A DNA stretch of 64,000 bases from Culex pipiens pallens (taxonomy: Eukaryota > Arthropoda > Insecta > Diptera > Culicidae), in contig NC_068938.1 of the NCBI RefSeq assembly GCF_016801865.2, positions 187,622,850-187,686,849 of the forward strand. The letters are read 5' to 3'. The first letter of the stretch is position 1. Each line of letters begins with the position of its first letter. Of the stretch, positions 34,191-45,099 are shown in pieces. The notes beneath the pieces are model-generated. The model did no database searches. It worked only from the letters and a program-made list of their open reading frames with translations, and was not told the DNA's origin. The position numbers and the translations under genes were made by a program.

Positions 34191-34985
34191 TTAGGCTGGT
34201 ACAAATATTTTTAAAAGTTTTTGTCACTACCCCCTTCAAAATTGGCCCGAAAAATTAGGGTGCAAAAAAAAATTACAATAAACTTCAAAATTTCAATGAA
34301 AATTAAAGTGCAACCAGCTGAAATCAAATTAAAATACATTCTCCTGCGTTTAAAATAATTTTTAGCATGTTTTTATTAAAAAATCTTAAGATTTTTTGAA
34401 AATTTTCGATGCAAAATCATTTTTTTCGATTAAATTTTTGTTTTTGTCAGATCTTAGATTTTTTGAAAACTAATAATTGGGTCCTAAAATGAAGTTTAGA
34501 TTGCTGATATTCTTGTTTACAGCGATAAAGCTTATTTTTCTGAGTACAATGACCCTTTGTACGAGCACAAAGAGTTTAAAATGGATTTTTAAATCAATTT
34601 TGAAAAATTAACCTCGCGGTCCTTCTTGACAGAAAAGCTCCTACTTGACAGCTCGTTCCAAGGGGACCATAGTTGATCCATCGAAACAATGTTGTCTTGT
34701 CAAAAAAAATTTTTGCATTAAAATGAAAAAAAGTGATCAGAAATGGTTTTTAATCGTGTTTTTTACCGTTGTACATAAAAATTGACATAGGACTTTAGTA
34801 CCCAATTGCAAAACAACTGAACTAGTGTAAAATGCATTTTAAAACACTTTTTTCATTTAAATGTGAAGACTATGGCTTGTTATTTAAATTTTTATATTTT
34901 TTTATTTTTTTGACCCCCCCCCCTCCCTTAACCACGGTCTGGGCCGAGGGACAAAAACTTTTTTAAATATTTGCATCGGCCTTAT
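34191..34985 (+). mobile_element. TTAGGC...GCCTTA MITE interrupted by a nested element
   Basis: The left end TTAGGCTGGTACAAATATTT and the right end, inverted as AAGGCCGATGCAAATATTTA, are shared with 46671-47095 and 51078-51535. The body is split at about 34475 by the 34475-34807 insertion. The uninterrupted copy at 51078-51535 shows the empty site. Confidence 0.75.
34475..34807 (+). mobile_element. Nested element ATTGGGTCCT...AGTACCCAATT (~330 bp)
   Basis: Short terminal inverted repeats (ATTGGGTCCTAAA and, inverted, AATTGGGTACTAAA) bound sequence absent from the otherwise matching copy near 51355. Fragments of the family are at 972-1107, 23832-24045, 42040-42435 and 45990-46147. Confidence 0.75.
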
Positions 34986-36485
34986 TTTCAGGTCTCAAAA
35001 AAAAAACGTTTGAAAAGTAAGGCGTCGGTTTTTACGCTCTTAAAACAAAACCGAAAAACCAACGTCGGTAAATCTAGTGAATTTTTCCGCACTCAAGCTT
35101 TTGGTTTTGAAAAGCTCTTATCGTCGTTCGAGAATGACAGGAAAAATAAGTAATTTCACGACAGAATTGCGGAAAATAACATTTGTTGTTGTGACAAATA
35201 ATATAACAAACTTAAACTTAATGTTAGCTTTGTCTAGGGTTATGAACCAATTCATGGAAAGAACAATTTATATAATAATATTCAAATAATATTATTATTT
35301 TCTCTCAGAACGACTTAAGTACTTACAACTTTAATCACTTTTGCTGAAAATTCCTGGGAATCCTCCTTACAAACAAACGTTTTTTTTTTTAATTTAAATC
35401 ACACATTTTTTAATATTTTTGTATTCTATATTAATAATAATTTTTAAGTTCCAGAATTGCATCATGAAGCCGAATCTCAAAAAGCAAAAATCAAAAAGAC
35501 GGATTTTATTTTTTGCTCAGAATGAAGTTGAAATAAGGAATAAAGCGACGTCGGATAAACCCTACTAAGATTAACCTTAACTATAAACTCTTAATTTTCT
35601 AGCAAATAATCAAAAATTTATAAATTAAATATAAAAATATTTAAATTTGAAAACAAAAATACTTAAATAACAAATTCTATAACCTAACTCAGAAACTTAA
35701 ACATTTGGAAATAAAGACATTCACAAATTTTAAGTTTAAAAAAATAAATTCCATATTTTTTTTAAATAAAGAAATTTTAAATTCTCAGAATTCAAAATTT
35801 TCAAAGTTTAAACATATAGAAGAGAAATAGAAAAAAATAAATCAGAAAATAAAAAAAAACATTTCACAAAATATAATATGAAATAAAATAATATATTTCA
35901 AAATTTACTGCTGGAAAAATTTAAGGAATTTTAAAAATTTAAGAATTATTACATTTAAGAATTAAAGACCGTAAAACTAAAAAAAATATATTAAGGAATT
36001 CAAGAATTTAAAAACATGAGAATTTTATGAATTATAGAATCAAAGAATTTGAAATATTCATAAATTTCAAGATTAATGTAACAATTTAGAGATTTAAGAA
36101 TTTTGGAAATTTAGATTTTTTCGGCATTAAGAATTTTAGAAATCAAGAATTTAGGAATTTAAACATTTTAAGAAATAAAATTGTAATTCATGATTTTTTT
36201 TATTGTGATTGGATTTGAGGACTCAAGAATAAGGAATTAAACAGAAAATGTAGAATGTAAGAACTACAAAATTTAAGAATTTCATGAATTTTAAAATTCA
36301 TGAATTTTACAATTTAAGGATTTAAGAATTTAAGAATTTTAGACTTAAAATTGGAGAATTAAGAAGTTTTAGAATTAAAGAAATGAAGAATTTAAAAATT
36401 CAAGAATTTTAGATTTAAAGGATTTAGAAATTTGGAAATTTGATCTAACATTTTACATAAATAAAAAAAATAAGAATTTATGCAT
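34986..36485. other. AT-rich intergenic sequence of short AAATTTAAGAATT-like runs
   Basis: Dominated by irregular AATTTAAGAA and similar words, probably decayed simple repeat. No gene was supported; the small ORFs lack splice, codon or family support. Confidence 0.5.
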
Positions 36486-36507
36486 TCAATAGTTATAGAA
36501 AATTCAA

Positions 36508-36931
36508 TCTAATCTAATCTAATCAGACCCTAGCGCAGCCAATCTTTCGAAGGGATCCTGGAGAGTGCCTTAGGTTAGATGACGCCTAGCACTCTTCTTG
36601 TCATTTATTAACATTTGTAGTGCGCCATTGCATCGGAATGCATTGAAACAACACAAGCGTTAAAGCGGCCAGGCCTACTGCGTAAAGCCGTATCGCAGAG
36701 ATGATTCGTTGAGTTTGTGCACTGAGTGTTCGAACAACAACACAATTCTGAATCGACAGGGGAGGAAGAAGCGTGGGGACACACCACCATACGCTCCGAG
36801 ATTTTGGTTGTATTTGTTGGGAGCACCATGCTAAGAAGGTTCGGTACTCCGGGACCCTCTGGGATGGGGACATTGTATTCCACGAATGCCCTGGACACTA
36901 TTTACCGTGGTTATAGCGCCACAACTCGCTC
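36508..36931 (-). mobile_element. Non-LTR-type retroposon (SINE or 5'-truncated LINE) with 22-bp target duplication
   Basis: The direct duplication at 36486-36507 and 36932-36953 contains AATAGTTATAGAAAATTC. The left edge is a (TCTAA)n run, the reverse of a (TTAGA)n 3' tail, so the element reads on the minus strand. The GC-rich body ends AGGGTCTGATTAGATTAGA on that strand. No reverse transcriptase is present; a 96-codon minus-strand frame (36608-36898) is not recognisable. Confidence 0.85.
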
Positions 36932-36953
36932 TCAATAGTTATAGAAAATTCAA

Positions 36954-37486
36954 ATTCAAAAATTGAATGAATAATGAAAATAAGTATTTTGAATTGATGA
37001 ATTTAAGGATTCAATATTGAATAATTAAAAAATATCAGCATACAAATTTAAGACAAAATTTGAGATTTTTTTGATTTTTTTTTTTTAGAAAATTAAAATA
37101 TTGTTTTTTTTTGTGTGTTAAATGTGAGATTATAACTGTCTTTTTTTGGATTGGTCACGAACAGAATGTGCAACGTTTCTAAACCGCGTTCCTTCTGACT
37201 TTTCTGAGCTCCGTACTTAGCTTGAGCCTAATTAGAGAAACACATTCAATTCATTTTTTAGAATTCTGAAACGAAAATCAATTAGAATCGAGCTCTGTTT
37301 CAGAATTCGAATTAGGTTGACTAGGAAATTGATTTCGAGTGGAAATATAAAACAAATGTTTGGATTTGTATTAATTCAGGTTATTTACTTTTGAACGCTT
37401 AAAAGATACAATAAGTTTATGATTTTCAAATGATAAAATGATGATTACAATCGTGCATAAATAAGGCCAGTAGGGTTATGCTGCTT
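36954..37486. other. AT-rich HPF1 downstream sequence
   Basis: Includes the HPF1 3' UTR, whose end was not determined. No other feature seen. Confidence 0.4.
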
Positions 37487-38927
37487 TCACTTCGTTAACA
37501 AATCCAGATCGATCCCTTTGCGACGATCTTCCAGATGAGACTGCAATGAAATTAATATAATGTTCGTTAATCAATTCAGTATTTTGAGCATCTTTCAATC
37601 TCACCTTTATAATCGCAATAAACTGCGGCCGCTTCAACTGCGAGTACGCTGTTATAAACAGCGGCTTCATCACGTCGTGCAGGTTGGCCGTCCCGTGGCA
37701 GAACAAATCCGTCGCCAGCTCCAGCGCCGTCCCAAAGTCACACTCGTCGACGGCAATAAACGCCCCGGTTACGATCGGCTGCAGCTCCGTCATGGCCGCG
37801 GTGAACTCAATCTTGTCCGCGGCATTGTCGATTTTGTCGAACCGGGCCAGGATCTTCTTCAGGCTGGCGTCACTCTCGAGCAGCTCGCGGTAACCGAGTT
37901 CCTGCTTCCGGTCGAACGGGACCACGATGCCGGCCTTGTGGAATGTCTTGCAGACGACGTTTTTGCCGCGAGCTTTGATTTTTTCGTTTGATTTCAGGGG
38001 AATGTCGTGCTGTTTGGCGAATTCTTCGAGCGATTTCTTGGTGGTGGCGATCTGGGCCTTGTTGAAGGGGGTCGTTGCGACCTCGTGCTCCAGGAAGTGG
38101 CTGTGAATATGAAGTTTGTAAGTTTTAAGAAATCTGTCCTAGAGAAAAGATGAAACTTACATCACAGCATCAAAGATATTCTCGCCAATCATTTTGATCT
38201 CGCAACCTTTGTTGACATCGTTCAGCGCCACCAGTCCGCTGGCATCCTCCGGCTGGTCCCTCCAGTACCCATAATGGACACCGGAGCCCTTCTTGACCAG
38301 CACCGTCTGGAACTCCGGAGGATCGTAGTAAAACCTCCAATGTCGCAGATAATCTCCAGGTTCGTGCATTTTAGCATCGGTAAACTTCTTGGCCAGCACA
38401 TCAAAAGGCCCCACCAACCTCAATCCCAACTTCTCAAACACCTCCCCCGGTTTGTCCTGGCTCTTCCCCGTGCAAAACTCCCACAGCGAATTGAAACAAG
38501 CCGGCATCGCCACCAAAAACTTGTGCCGAATAAACTCCACCGGATCGGCGCAAAGCTCCTTATACTCCTCCTTCTTGGAAAACTCAATCTGCGGGTCGTA
38601 AATGTCGCTCATCATCCCCACGTCCATCGGAACCTCCGGCAACGTGTACCGCTGACGGGTTATCCCGTAATACTCCGACCCTTGCTCCGCCTCCTCCCGA
38701 TTGCCATCGTCCTTTTCCGGCGTCGCCGGACGCTTGCACCGTTTAATGTCCTCCAGGATGTCCGCCGTCGGGTCGTCCACCGGGGAATCCGATCGGCGCT
38801 TCGAGGAAGTTTCCGGTTCCGGTTCTTTAGTGGGGCTGGTTTCCTTCGTCGGGTGGCGGTACTTTTCCTTGTGGGCCGGATTCTTCTGGTAGCAGGACGC
38901 GCCGTACTTGCAGTCCTGCTTGTTCAT
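37487..38927 (-). CDS. HPF1: Histone PARylation factor 1 with N-terminal PBZ zinc finger
   Basis: HPF1 completes the active site of PARP1/2 and redirects ADP-ribosylation to serine at DNA breaks. Minus-strand exons are 38161-38927, 37605-38100 and 37487-37540, all GT-AG and in frame, giving 438 residues. The ATG at 38927 is the first in frame; the frame upstream starts only with TTG. Residues 6-26 (CKYGASCYQKNPAHKEKYRH plus P) are a PBZ finger with C6, C12, H19 and H25. A charged linker of about 80 residues follows, then the HPF1 domain with HWRFYYDPPEFQTVLVKKG and KTFHKAGIVVPFDR. The catalytic pair in VDECDFGTALELATDLFCHG falls at D374-E375, equivalent to human D283-E284. The C-terminus is RPQFIAIIKSHLEDRRKGID plus eight residues. 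The human protein (346 residues) lacks this PBZ finger; it is expected in insect HPF1 (fly CG1218 type). Confidence 0.95.
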
Positions 38928-39896
38928 TTTCTTTTTATTTTTTTGGTTTGAAAACTGTTCAAAAATATAAAAATCACTCAAAAAAAATTGCAGCTGGCAC
39001 CGGCAACGTGAATAAACTTGAAAGCGTCAAAATCCAGAGGGAAAAAATCAAAACATAAACAAAGGTTTTGGGGTTGGCAGATTGGTCGAAATATTGGTGT
39101 CGATGTCGGATTTAAAAAAAGGCATAAAGAAAATTAATAAAATTTCTGAGCGATTTATATTAATAATGTCAAGAAAAATTAGAATCCTGCGCTTCAATTA
39201 ATCGCCGCAGAAAGATACCGCCGCAATGGGAAAACCTATGGAGAAGCCAAGAGAGTAGGCTTAGACAAAAAAAATAAAAACATTTTGATTGTCAATCTTA
39301 AAAAAATTAAAATCGTAGTGACCAAAGCTGGCTGTCGATTGCTTATTGGTTTTAGCTGACTTCTAGGCCGGCTCGATGGCATCCGTACTGGTGCCGGAAT
39401 CTGCGACCTTCCCGATAAGCTGTACCGTACCGTCGAATGGAGGCACTTTGGGCGTTATTGGCTTAGTCGGGCAGGCTCCCCCCTCGTTGGCGAACCTGTT
39501 GCCCAGGCATACGCTTATCGGGGCATGCCCTGAGGTTAAGCCGCCTGATTATGTTAGCACCTGCACAAAAAAAATTCTGTATTGTTTTGAATTAAGAATA
39601 ATGTTGTTAGGGATTGAATCTCTAACAACACTAACAACATTAATGTGTATTTGGCAGCATAAAATGTAATTATCGATTTTCTAGCATAACTTGTTTTATT
39701 TTCAAAATGGTTTTATCAAATCCGGAGCCACATTTGAAATGGGCGATGCGACATCGATCTTATGGCCTATTTTCCCATTTAAACACGTTTTTTGAAAGGC
39801 CGTGAGAGCAAATTGATCTTCTTCTTCGAATTGCATGGCATTGTTGCCGGCTATGTTTTTTATTGCTCCAAAAGTGCAGAAAATCGCTGGTAACAG
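38928..39896. other. Region upstream of HPF1 with an unassigned GC-rich insert
   Basis: About 39364-39565 is GC-richer (GGCCGGCTCGATGGCATCC to TTAAGCCGCCTGATTATG) and ends near an A run, which suggests a retroelement 3' fragment. No coding frame is recognised. The HPF1 promoter must lie near 38930-39100. Confidence 0.35.
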
Positions 39897-40093
39897 TAGG
39901 TCTATTCCCGTACTGCAGAATTCTGCAATTCTGCACAAAAACGGCAGCAAAGCGTTCCCGTACTTTTCTGCAACAAAAGTAACTTTTCTCTCAGGCAGAA
40001 CTTCTGCAGTGAGAGAGGTAGAAGTTGCAGCAAAACCGTTCCCGTACTTTTCTGCAAGCTCTCTCTTCTCTTTCTTGTTGAAAAGTTACTGCA
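39897..40093 (+). mobile_element. CTGCAG-rich element with TAGGTCTATTCCCGTAC end
   Basis: The TAGGTCTATTCCCGTACTGC start is the inverse of the right ends of 30690-30785 and 41780-41983. The interior repeats TTCCCGTACTTTTCTGCA and AATTCTGCA motifs several times. Confidence 0.7.
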
Positions 40094-41779
40094 ATTTGGT
40101 GTGATGGATGTTCACTACACGCCTCGCTACACGCTTACATAAAATCTGCAAGTTGGGTGAAATTAAGCATTTTATTATAAGTTGTAATAATAAATGATTT
40201 TGGGATAGTTTTTTAATTTCTGGTTTTATTGAGAACGATTTTTTTATGTAAACGATTTCAGGCTTAGTTCATTTTTGTAAATGATATAGCGATTTTTTTA
40301 GTGTTTATATTTTTACCTGATAAAACATTGATAACTTAAGCCATAGTGTGACAGCACGGCTAGTACCCCAACAAAAAATTGTACTAAAGAAACAAATTGT
40401 TTTAAAACACTTTTAAAAGACACATTTCTTTTGAGTTTAATAATTTCAAATAAATATTTGTTTAGGAATAATTTTTGATCTTCAATTGTTTTTGAATATA
40501 CCTCAGAATATACTAAATATGTGTGTTAAATAACAAGTAAGTTTAATTGGCAAATAATAAATTATACCTTTAACGGTGCTACCAATTTGTATTCTTATAT
40601 TAACCAAGAAAAAAATGTTATTTGTCGAAATTAAAATTCATAAATTCTTAAAATCTTAAATTCTTAAATTCTTAAATTCTTAAATTCTTAAATTCTTAAA
40701 TTCTTAAATTCTTAAATTCTTAAATTCATAAATTCTTGAACTTTTAATTTCTACGCCATCTTGAATCATAATAAATACACATTTTTTGAAGTCATATTTT
40801 AGGTTAGAAATTAAAATTTAGAGCATTTAAAGAATGAAAATTTTGAATGTTCCTATTTTATTTTTATTTGAGTTTTGAAAATGTTGATTTGCAGAATTTT
40901 TTAATTTTACTTGTATTTGAAATTATAATTTCTTTATGTTTCTATCTTATTATTTTCAACTGAGCTTTTGAATTTGTTGTGTTCTGAACTCATAAATATT
41001 AAAAAAAAACTTTGTTATTTTATTTTGAATTTTTTCAACCATTTTTTTATTTTGAATTTTTTAAATAAAGATTTTTTGAACTTCAATCATTTTGAAATAT
41101 TTGGTTTTTAATTATTTGATTTTTTAAGCTTTGAATTTGTGATTTTTTGTTTTTTTGCATTTATAAATTGCATTTATAAATTTCTCAAATATCTGATTTA
41201 ATGTTTTTTTAAATGTTTCTTGATGTGGAAATATTAGTTTTTTTATATTTTTAATCATGGATTTCTTAATTTCCAGATTGCTTAATTTATGTGTATCAAA
41301 ATTTTTGAGTTTGTAATCATTTTTTTATTTGTCAATTTTACTGCTTCGCCGTTGTTATTTAATGTGACATCCAGTCATAATTTATTTATGTTATCCTGAA
41401 TAATCTTTCAAACATTCTGCTACTAAACATGTATTTTTGGTCCCTTCTAAATTAAACCTTTGTTTGTCTTTTTTTCAAATCATGTTTATTAAACGTACCT
41501 GCCACTCTCATTTGTAAAATTGTTACCTAATGTAAATTCTTTAAGTTGTTTCTAATATATGATTTCTACCTAAGCATAATTAATTTCTAGTTACTTAATA
41601 AGTAATACATCCTAATTTTTCAAATAAAATATTGTGCTGCATTCCCATTGCATTGCAATGTCCCAGTTCTATAGGTAAACTTCTTTCAATTACTTTTTTT
41701 AATCAACCAATTTTTTTAAATATTTTGAAATAATAAAAAAAATAATACCCAATTTGAGTAACTCCACTCAACTGTGTAC
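40094..41779. other. AT-rich intergenic sequence with a short TTCTTAAA array
   Basis: About 40640-40735 repeats the TTCTTAAA octamer found in the Dp intron, roughly ten units. The rest is T-rich without a supported gene. Confidence 0.55.
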
Positions 41780-41983
41780 AATGTTGCAGAAAAAGTACTG
41801 CAACGCGCTACCCAGGCAAATTTTTTGCCGCTTCTCTACTTGCAGAACTTCTGCAAAAGAGAGAGATGAAGAGAGCAAGCTAAAAAGTACGGGAACGTGC
41901 TGCAAAAAAGTGACTTATGCTGGCTGCAGAATTCTGCAGAAGCTGCAGAAATTCTGCAATTCTGCAAGTACGGGAATAGACCT
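41780..41983 (+). mobile_element. CTGCAG-rich element, third copy
   Basis: Ends GCAAGTACGGGAATAGACCTA and matches 30690-30785 almost exactly over its last 100 bases. The left part carries ACTTGCAGAACTTCTGCA, as in 39897-40093. Confidence 0.7.
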
Positions 41984-42039
41984 AGTGTCTGCGGCACATT
42001 CGGAAAGGCCGCGCGGCGAGTACCTTCGAGAGAAACGGA

Positions 42040-42435
42040 CAATAATAAGTCCTACTTGGCAGCTCGTTCCAAGGGGACCATAGTTGATCCATCAAAAAAA
42101 AATTGTCTTGTCAAATAATATTTTGCATCAAAATAAAAAAAGTGATCAACATTGGTTTTTAATCATGTTGTTCATAAAAACTCACATAGTCCTTTAGGAC
42201 CTTATTGCGGGGTCGACAGAAAAAAAACATAATTTAAGTAAATTACCCAAGAAATAATCACTAAAGTTTTCCGAATATGTGGGATGACCGCGGTATGATC
42301 CATCGAAAAAATGTTGTCTTGTCAATTATTTTTTTGCTTTAAAATGAAAAAAAAGTGATCAGAAATGGTTTTTAATCGTGTTTTATACCGTTGTACATAA
42401 AAATTTACCTAGGGATTTAGGACCCTATAATCAAG
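42040..42435 (+). mobile_element. Two partial right halves of the TTGGGTCCTAAAATGAAG family
   Basis: GGGACCATAGTTGATCCATC to CTTTAGGACC (about 42075-42212), then GATCCATCGAAAAAATGTTG to TTTAGGACCC (about 42298-42433), both match the right half of 34475-34807. Confidence 0.6.
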
Positions 42436-42710
42436 ATTATAAGAATAATTATTATTATTATCCACACTGAAACTAAACTCATGATTGATTATATATGTAC
42501 ACTGCACATATCCAATCTTCAATGTAGCATAATAAAACCTATGACTCATCATATTAATCTCTATATGCTTAACAAATATTATATACAAGCAATTTTCTTA
42601 GATTTTATATGCGTATGCTTATAACCGAATTTTATTCATGCTAGATGAAAATTATTGCTTTGGCAAGTATGATTCGTGAGCTCCGCATATAACATCTATA
42701 TGCGAGATAC

Positions 42711-42909
42711 TATCCAGGTTTTTAAGCGAAGATGGCGTTCGATTGGTGAACGTCCGAACTGTCAAAATCACGCAGTAGCACCAACATTAGAAAAAAAATG
42801 TGGCCGTCATGCCATGGCACACTTTTTTCGCAATGTTGGTACCACTGCGTGATTTTGACATTACGGGCGTTCACCATTCGAACGCCATTTTCGCTTAAAA
42901 ATCTGGATA
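42711..42909 (+). mobile_element. ~200-bp palindromic MITE, copy 1 (left of the unresolved gene)
   Basis: TATCCAGGTTTTTAAGCGAA pairs with the right end, and GTCAAAATCACGCAGTAGCA with TACCACTGCGTGATTTTGAC. The GCCATGGCACAC centre is read in the opposite order in the copy at 43857-44055. Confidence 0.9.
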
Positions 42910-43080
42910 GAATTTTGCAGTGTGCTTTTTTACATGAAACTTATATGCAAGGTTCACAACATTTATGAATGTGAGCCAAAATGTGTACACGTGTATGTCA
43001 GCCAGCAGCAACAGCCGCGATTCATTTAGTCTTTTGTTAAACTGCGCGTGTGTCTCAAACTTGATTCTCCGCGGACCGAG

Positions 43081-43524
43081 ATGGCAGACGGTTCCGGCCA
43101 AAGTTCCAGCACGAAGATGGTCCAGAGGGTCCAGTTCACCAATCAGAGCCTGTTTGGCCACACCGGTAAGTTCCGGCTTTGCCACGTCGATTACTTTGAT
43201 AGCAGCTTCGTGATCGTGGATGCTGATTGTGATTTCCTTTCAGGAAGTGGAGATGACTATCAACTGGACGCTGGTTCCGGGACTGCACAACAACGGCGGG
43301 CCGTGCAGATTGCATCCGAAGGTGGTGAACCGCATCGTCGGAGTGGTTCCGAACCAGGTTTGTAGAAGAGAAGTGTGTTTTGTGGTGATAACGATGCTAA
43401 AAGTGTTTTCCTTTTACAGATCGTTAAAACAATCGATCTAAAACTGGACAAGTACAATCTTCCAGGCTATCCACCGCTGCCGGTCAACCTTGACTCGAGA
43501 AAGATCGAGTGTTTGAAGATCTGA
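43081..43524 (+). pseudogene. Unrecognised small gene or decaying gene, three exon-like segments
   Basis: ATG at 43081 opens MADGSGQSSSTKMVQRVQFT and NQSLFGHT, with a good donor after 43165. The second segment reads EMTINWTLVPGLHNNGGPCR and HPKVVNRIVGVVPNQ to 43357. The third, from 43420, reads IVKTIDLKLDKYNLPGYPPL and PVNLDSRKIECLKI with TGA at 43524, giving 99 residues. The obvious acceptor at 43243 puts the second segment out of frame; frame is kept only if GAAG at 43247 is the acceptor. Past the stop, coding-looking peptides continue in other frames (VFEDLKDHFKQPAGNKE, then EKTLRPESVTLEAISSKQQT and DLFKEPPKHSKSCHC) to TAG or AATAAA. I do not recognise the family. It could be a real short gene, a pseudogene with indels, or a gene with sequence errors. 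No function is assigned. Confidence 0.45.
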
Positions 43525-43686
43525 AGGACCACTTCAAGCAGCCGGCCGGAAACAAAGAGCAACGAGGCAGCCGCTCGAGAAGACTCTACGCCCGGAATCG
43601 GTCACACTCGAAGCGATTTCCTCCAAGCAACAAACAGATCTGTTCAAGGAACCGCCGAAGCACTCCAAGTCCTGCCATTGTAGCCT

Positions 43687-43692
43687 AATAAA
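43687..43692 (+). terminator. Poly(A) signal AATAAA after the unresolved gene
   Basis: AATAAA directly follows a TAG and the end of the coding-looking sequence, 160 bases past the first in-frame stop. Confidence 0.5.
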
Positions 43693-43856
43693 AGTTAACA
43701 ATTTGATCAACACTTTTTTTTTATAATTGCGAAAGAAAAATAAAACCTCAGTTCAACATGAGAACACATGAGAAGTAATCCATACTAATAAAATGCATAA
43801 CTATTAAAATACAATTGAAAATTAATTAAAAATCAAGAGTGTTAATCTTACATGCT

Positions 43857-44055
43857 ATCGAGGTTTTTAAGCGAAGATGGCGTTCGAATGGTGAACGCCC
43901 GAAATGTCAAAATCACGCAGTGGTACCAACATTACGGAAAAAGTGTGCCATGGCATGACAGCCACATTTTTTTTTCTAATGTTGGTGCTACTGCGCGATT
44001 TTGACATTTCGGGCGTTCACCATTCGAACGCCATCTTCGCTTAAAAACCTGGATA
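43857..44055 (-). mobile_element. ~200-bp palindromic MITE, copy 2 (right of the unresolved gene)
   Basis: The arms (GAAGATGGCGTTCGAATGGT and its inverse) are almost perfectly complementary. The centre is inverted relative to 42711-42909. Confidence 0.9.
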
Positions 44056-44065
44056 TGCGGGTGCA

Positions 44066-44307
44066 TACACTCAACCCCCGGTGGTTGGTCACTTTTTCGT
44101 TTGACACTTTTTTAGTTTGTACCCCGTTGGTTGGTCAAAGTCAAACTAAAAAGTGACGAACTGTCACTTTTTACACGGCGCTCACGCACACTATCAAAAC
44201 AAACGTTTGATAGTGTGTGTGAACTCCGTGTAAATGGGGTGTCAAACTAAAAAGTGACCCCGTTCGTTTGACAACAGTTGGTGTCAAACCATCGGGGTTT
44301 GAGTGTA
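44066..44307 (+). mobile_element. MITE with TACACTCAA...TTGAGTGTA ends, copy 2
   Basis: TACACTCAACCCCCGGTGG and, inverted from the right end, TACACTCAAACCCCGATGG are terminal inverted repeats. The inner arms GTCAAACTAAAAAGTGAC also pair. It lies directly upstream of the presumed Rif1 promoter. Confidence 0.85.
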
Positions 44308-44639
44308 TCCCCAAATCATTCAATTTGTGAGCATTGCATATACTTTGCATGTGCCGAGAACATACATTTTATATGCAGTAGCATATTTCAATTTCTTATC
44401 CATTTATATGCAGTGCTCACACAGTTCATGTGCAACGCATATACCGGTCAAATGCAAAGGCATTCTGCAAAAAACTATATGCGAAACTAATAGCAGCAAT
44501 CATGATATTTATTTCAGTGCAGTTAAACAAATGCTTCGCAACCAAACACATCGTGCGACCCCTCGAACCCATTTCGACCTCTTCGGCCAAACCCGCCCAC
44601 TTTCTTGCAGTTTTCTCACCCACTCCGACAACTTGACAG

Positions 44640-45099
44640 CTCGCGCGATCTCGGAGAGAGGACTTTTCGCGCCAAGATTTCCCTCGCTGTTTTGTGTTTT
44701 CGTGCTTGTTTCTTCCACCTTTCGGGCGTCCGCCGAAGATGCTCTCTACAATTTGTTAAATTTTTGCGTTAAATTCGAGTAATTTGTTAGTTATTTACTC
44801 GGGAAACGGTGAACGGCGTTGTTAACTAGTGAAAGGCGGGTGTGCTTATATGAAAACGTTGAAATTACACGCATATTGAAGTGTTGAAAGTTTACTAGAA
44901 GAAAAGTGAAGAAAAAGTTCTATGACGGTGTCAAATTCTTGCCCCCAAAAATCAAAGCAACCCGAGGCGGAACTATAGGTTCAGTTGAGTGATATTTCAA
45001 GGACTCGTCAAAAGTTCAAGGAATCGCAGCATAATTACAACATTAGTGGCTGGGGGAAGAACAGAATAGAATCAAGAAGTCGCAACACCGCCACTGAAG
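44640..45099 (+). other. Probable non-coding first exon of Rif1
   Basis: This sequence ends CACTGAAG with a strong GTATGTG donor at 45100. The Rif1 coding exon begins at an acceptor near 49033, 36 bases before its ATG, so a 5' UTR exon is required upstream. Short upstream ORFs start at about 44737, 44850 and 44922 and end within or near the exon. The transcription start is not determined. Confidence 0.4.

Noticed and set aside
36608..36898. 96-codon minus-strand frame as a gene
   Set aside because: It lies wholly inside a retroposon bounded by a 22-bp duplication and shows no recognisable domain.
43244..43357. Alternative frame GSGDDYQLDAGSG... of the second exon-like segment
   Set aside because: It follows the stronger splice acceptor, but leads to a stop three codons into the next exon, and its composition looks like an out-of-frame reading of the other frame.
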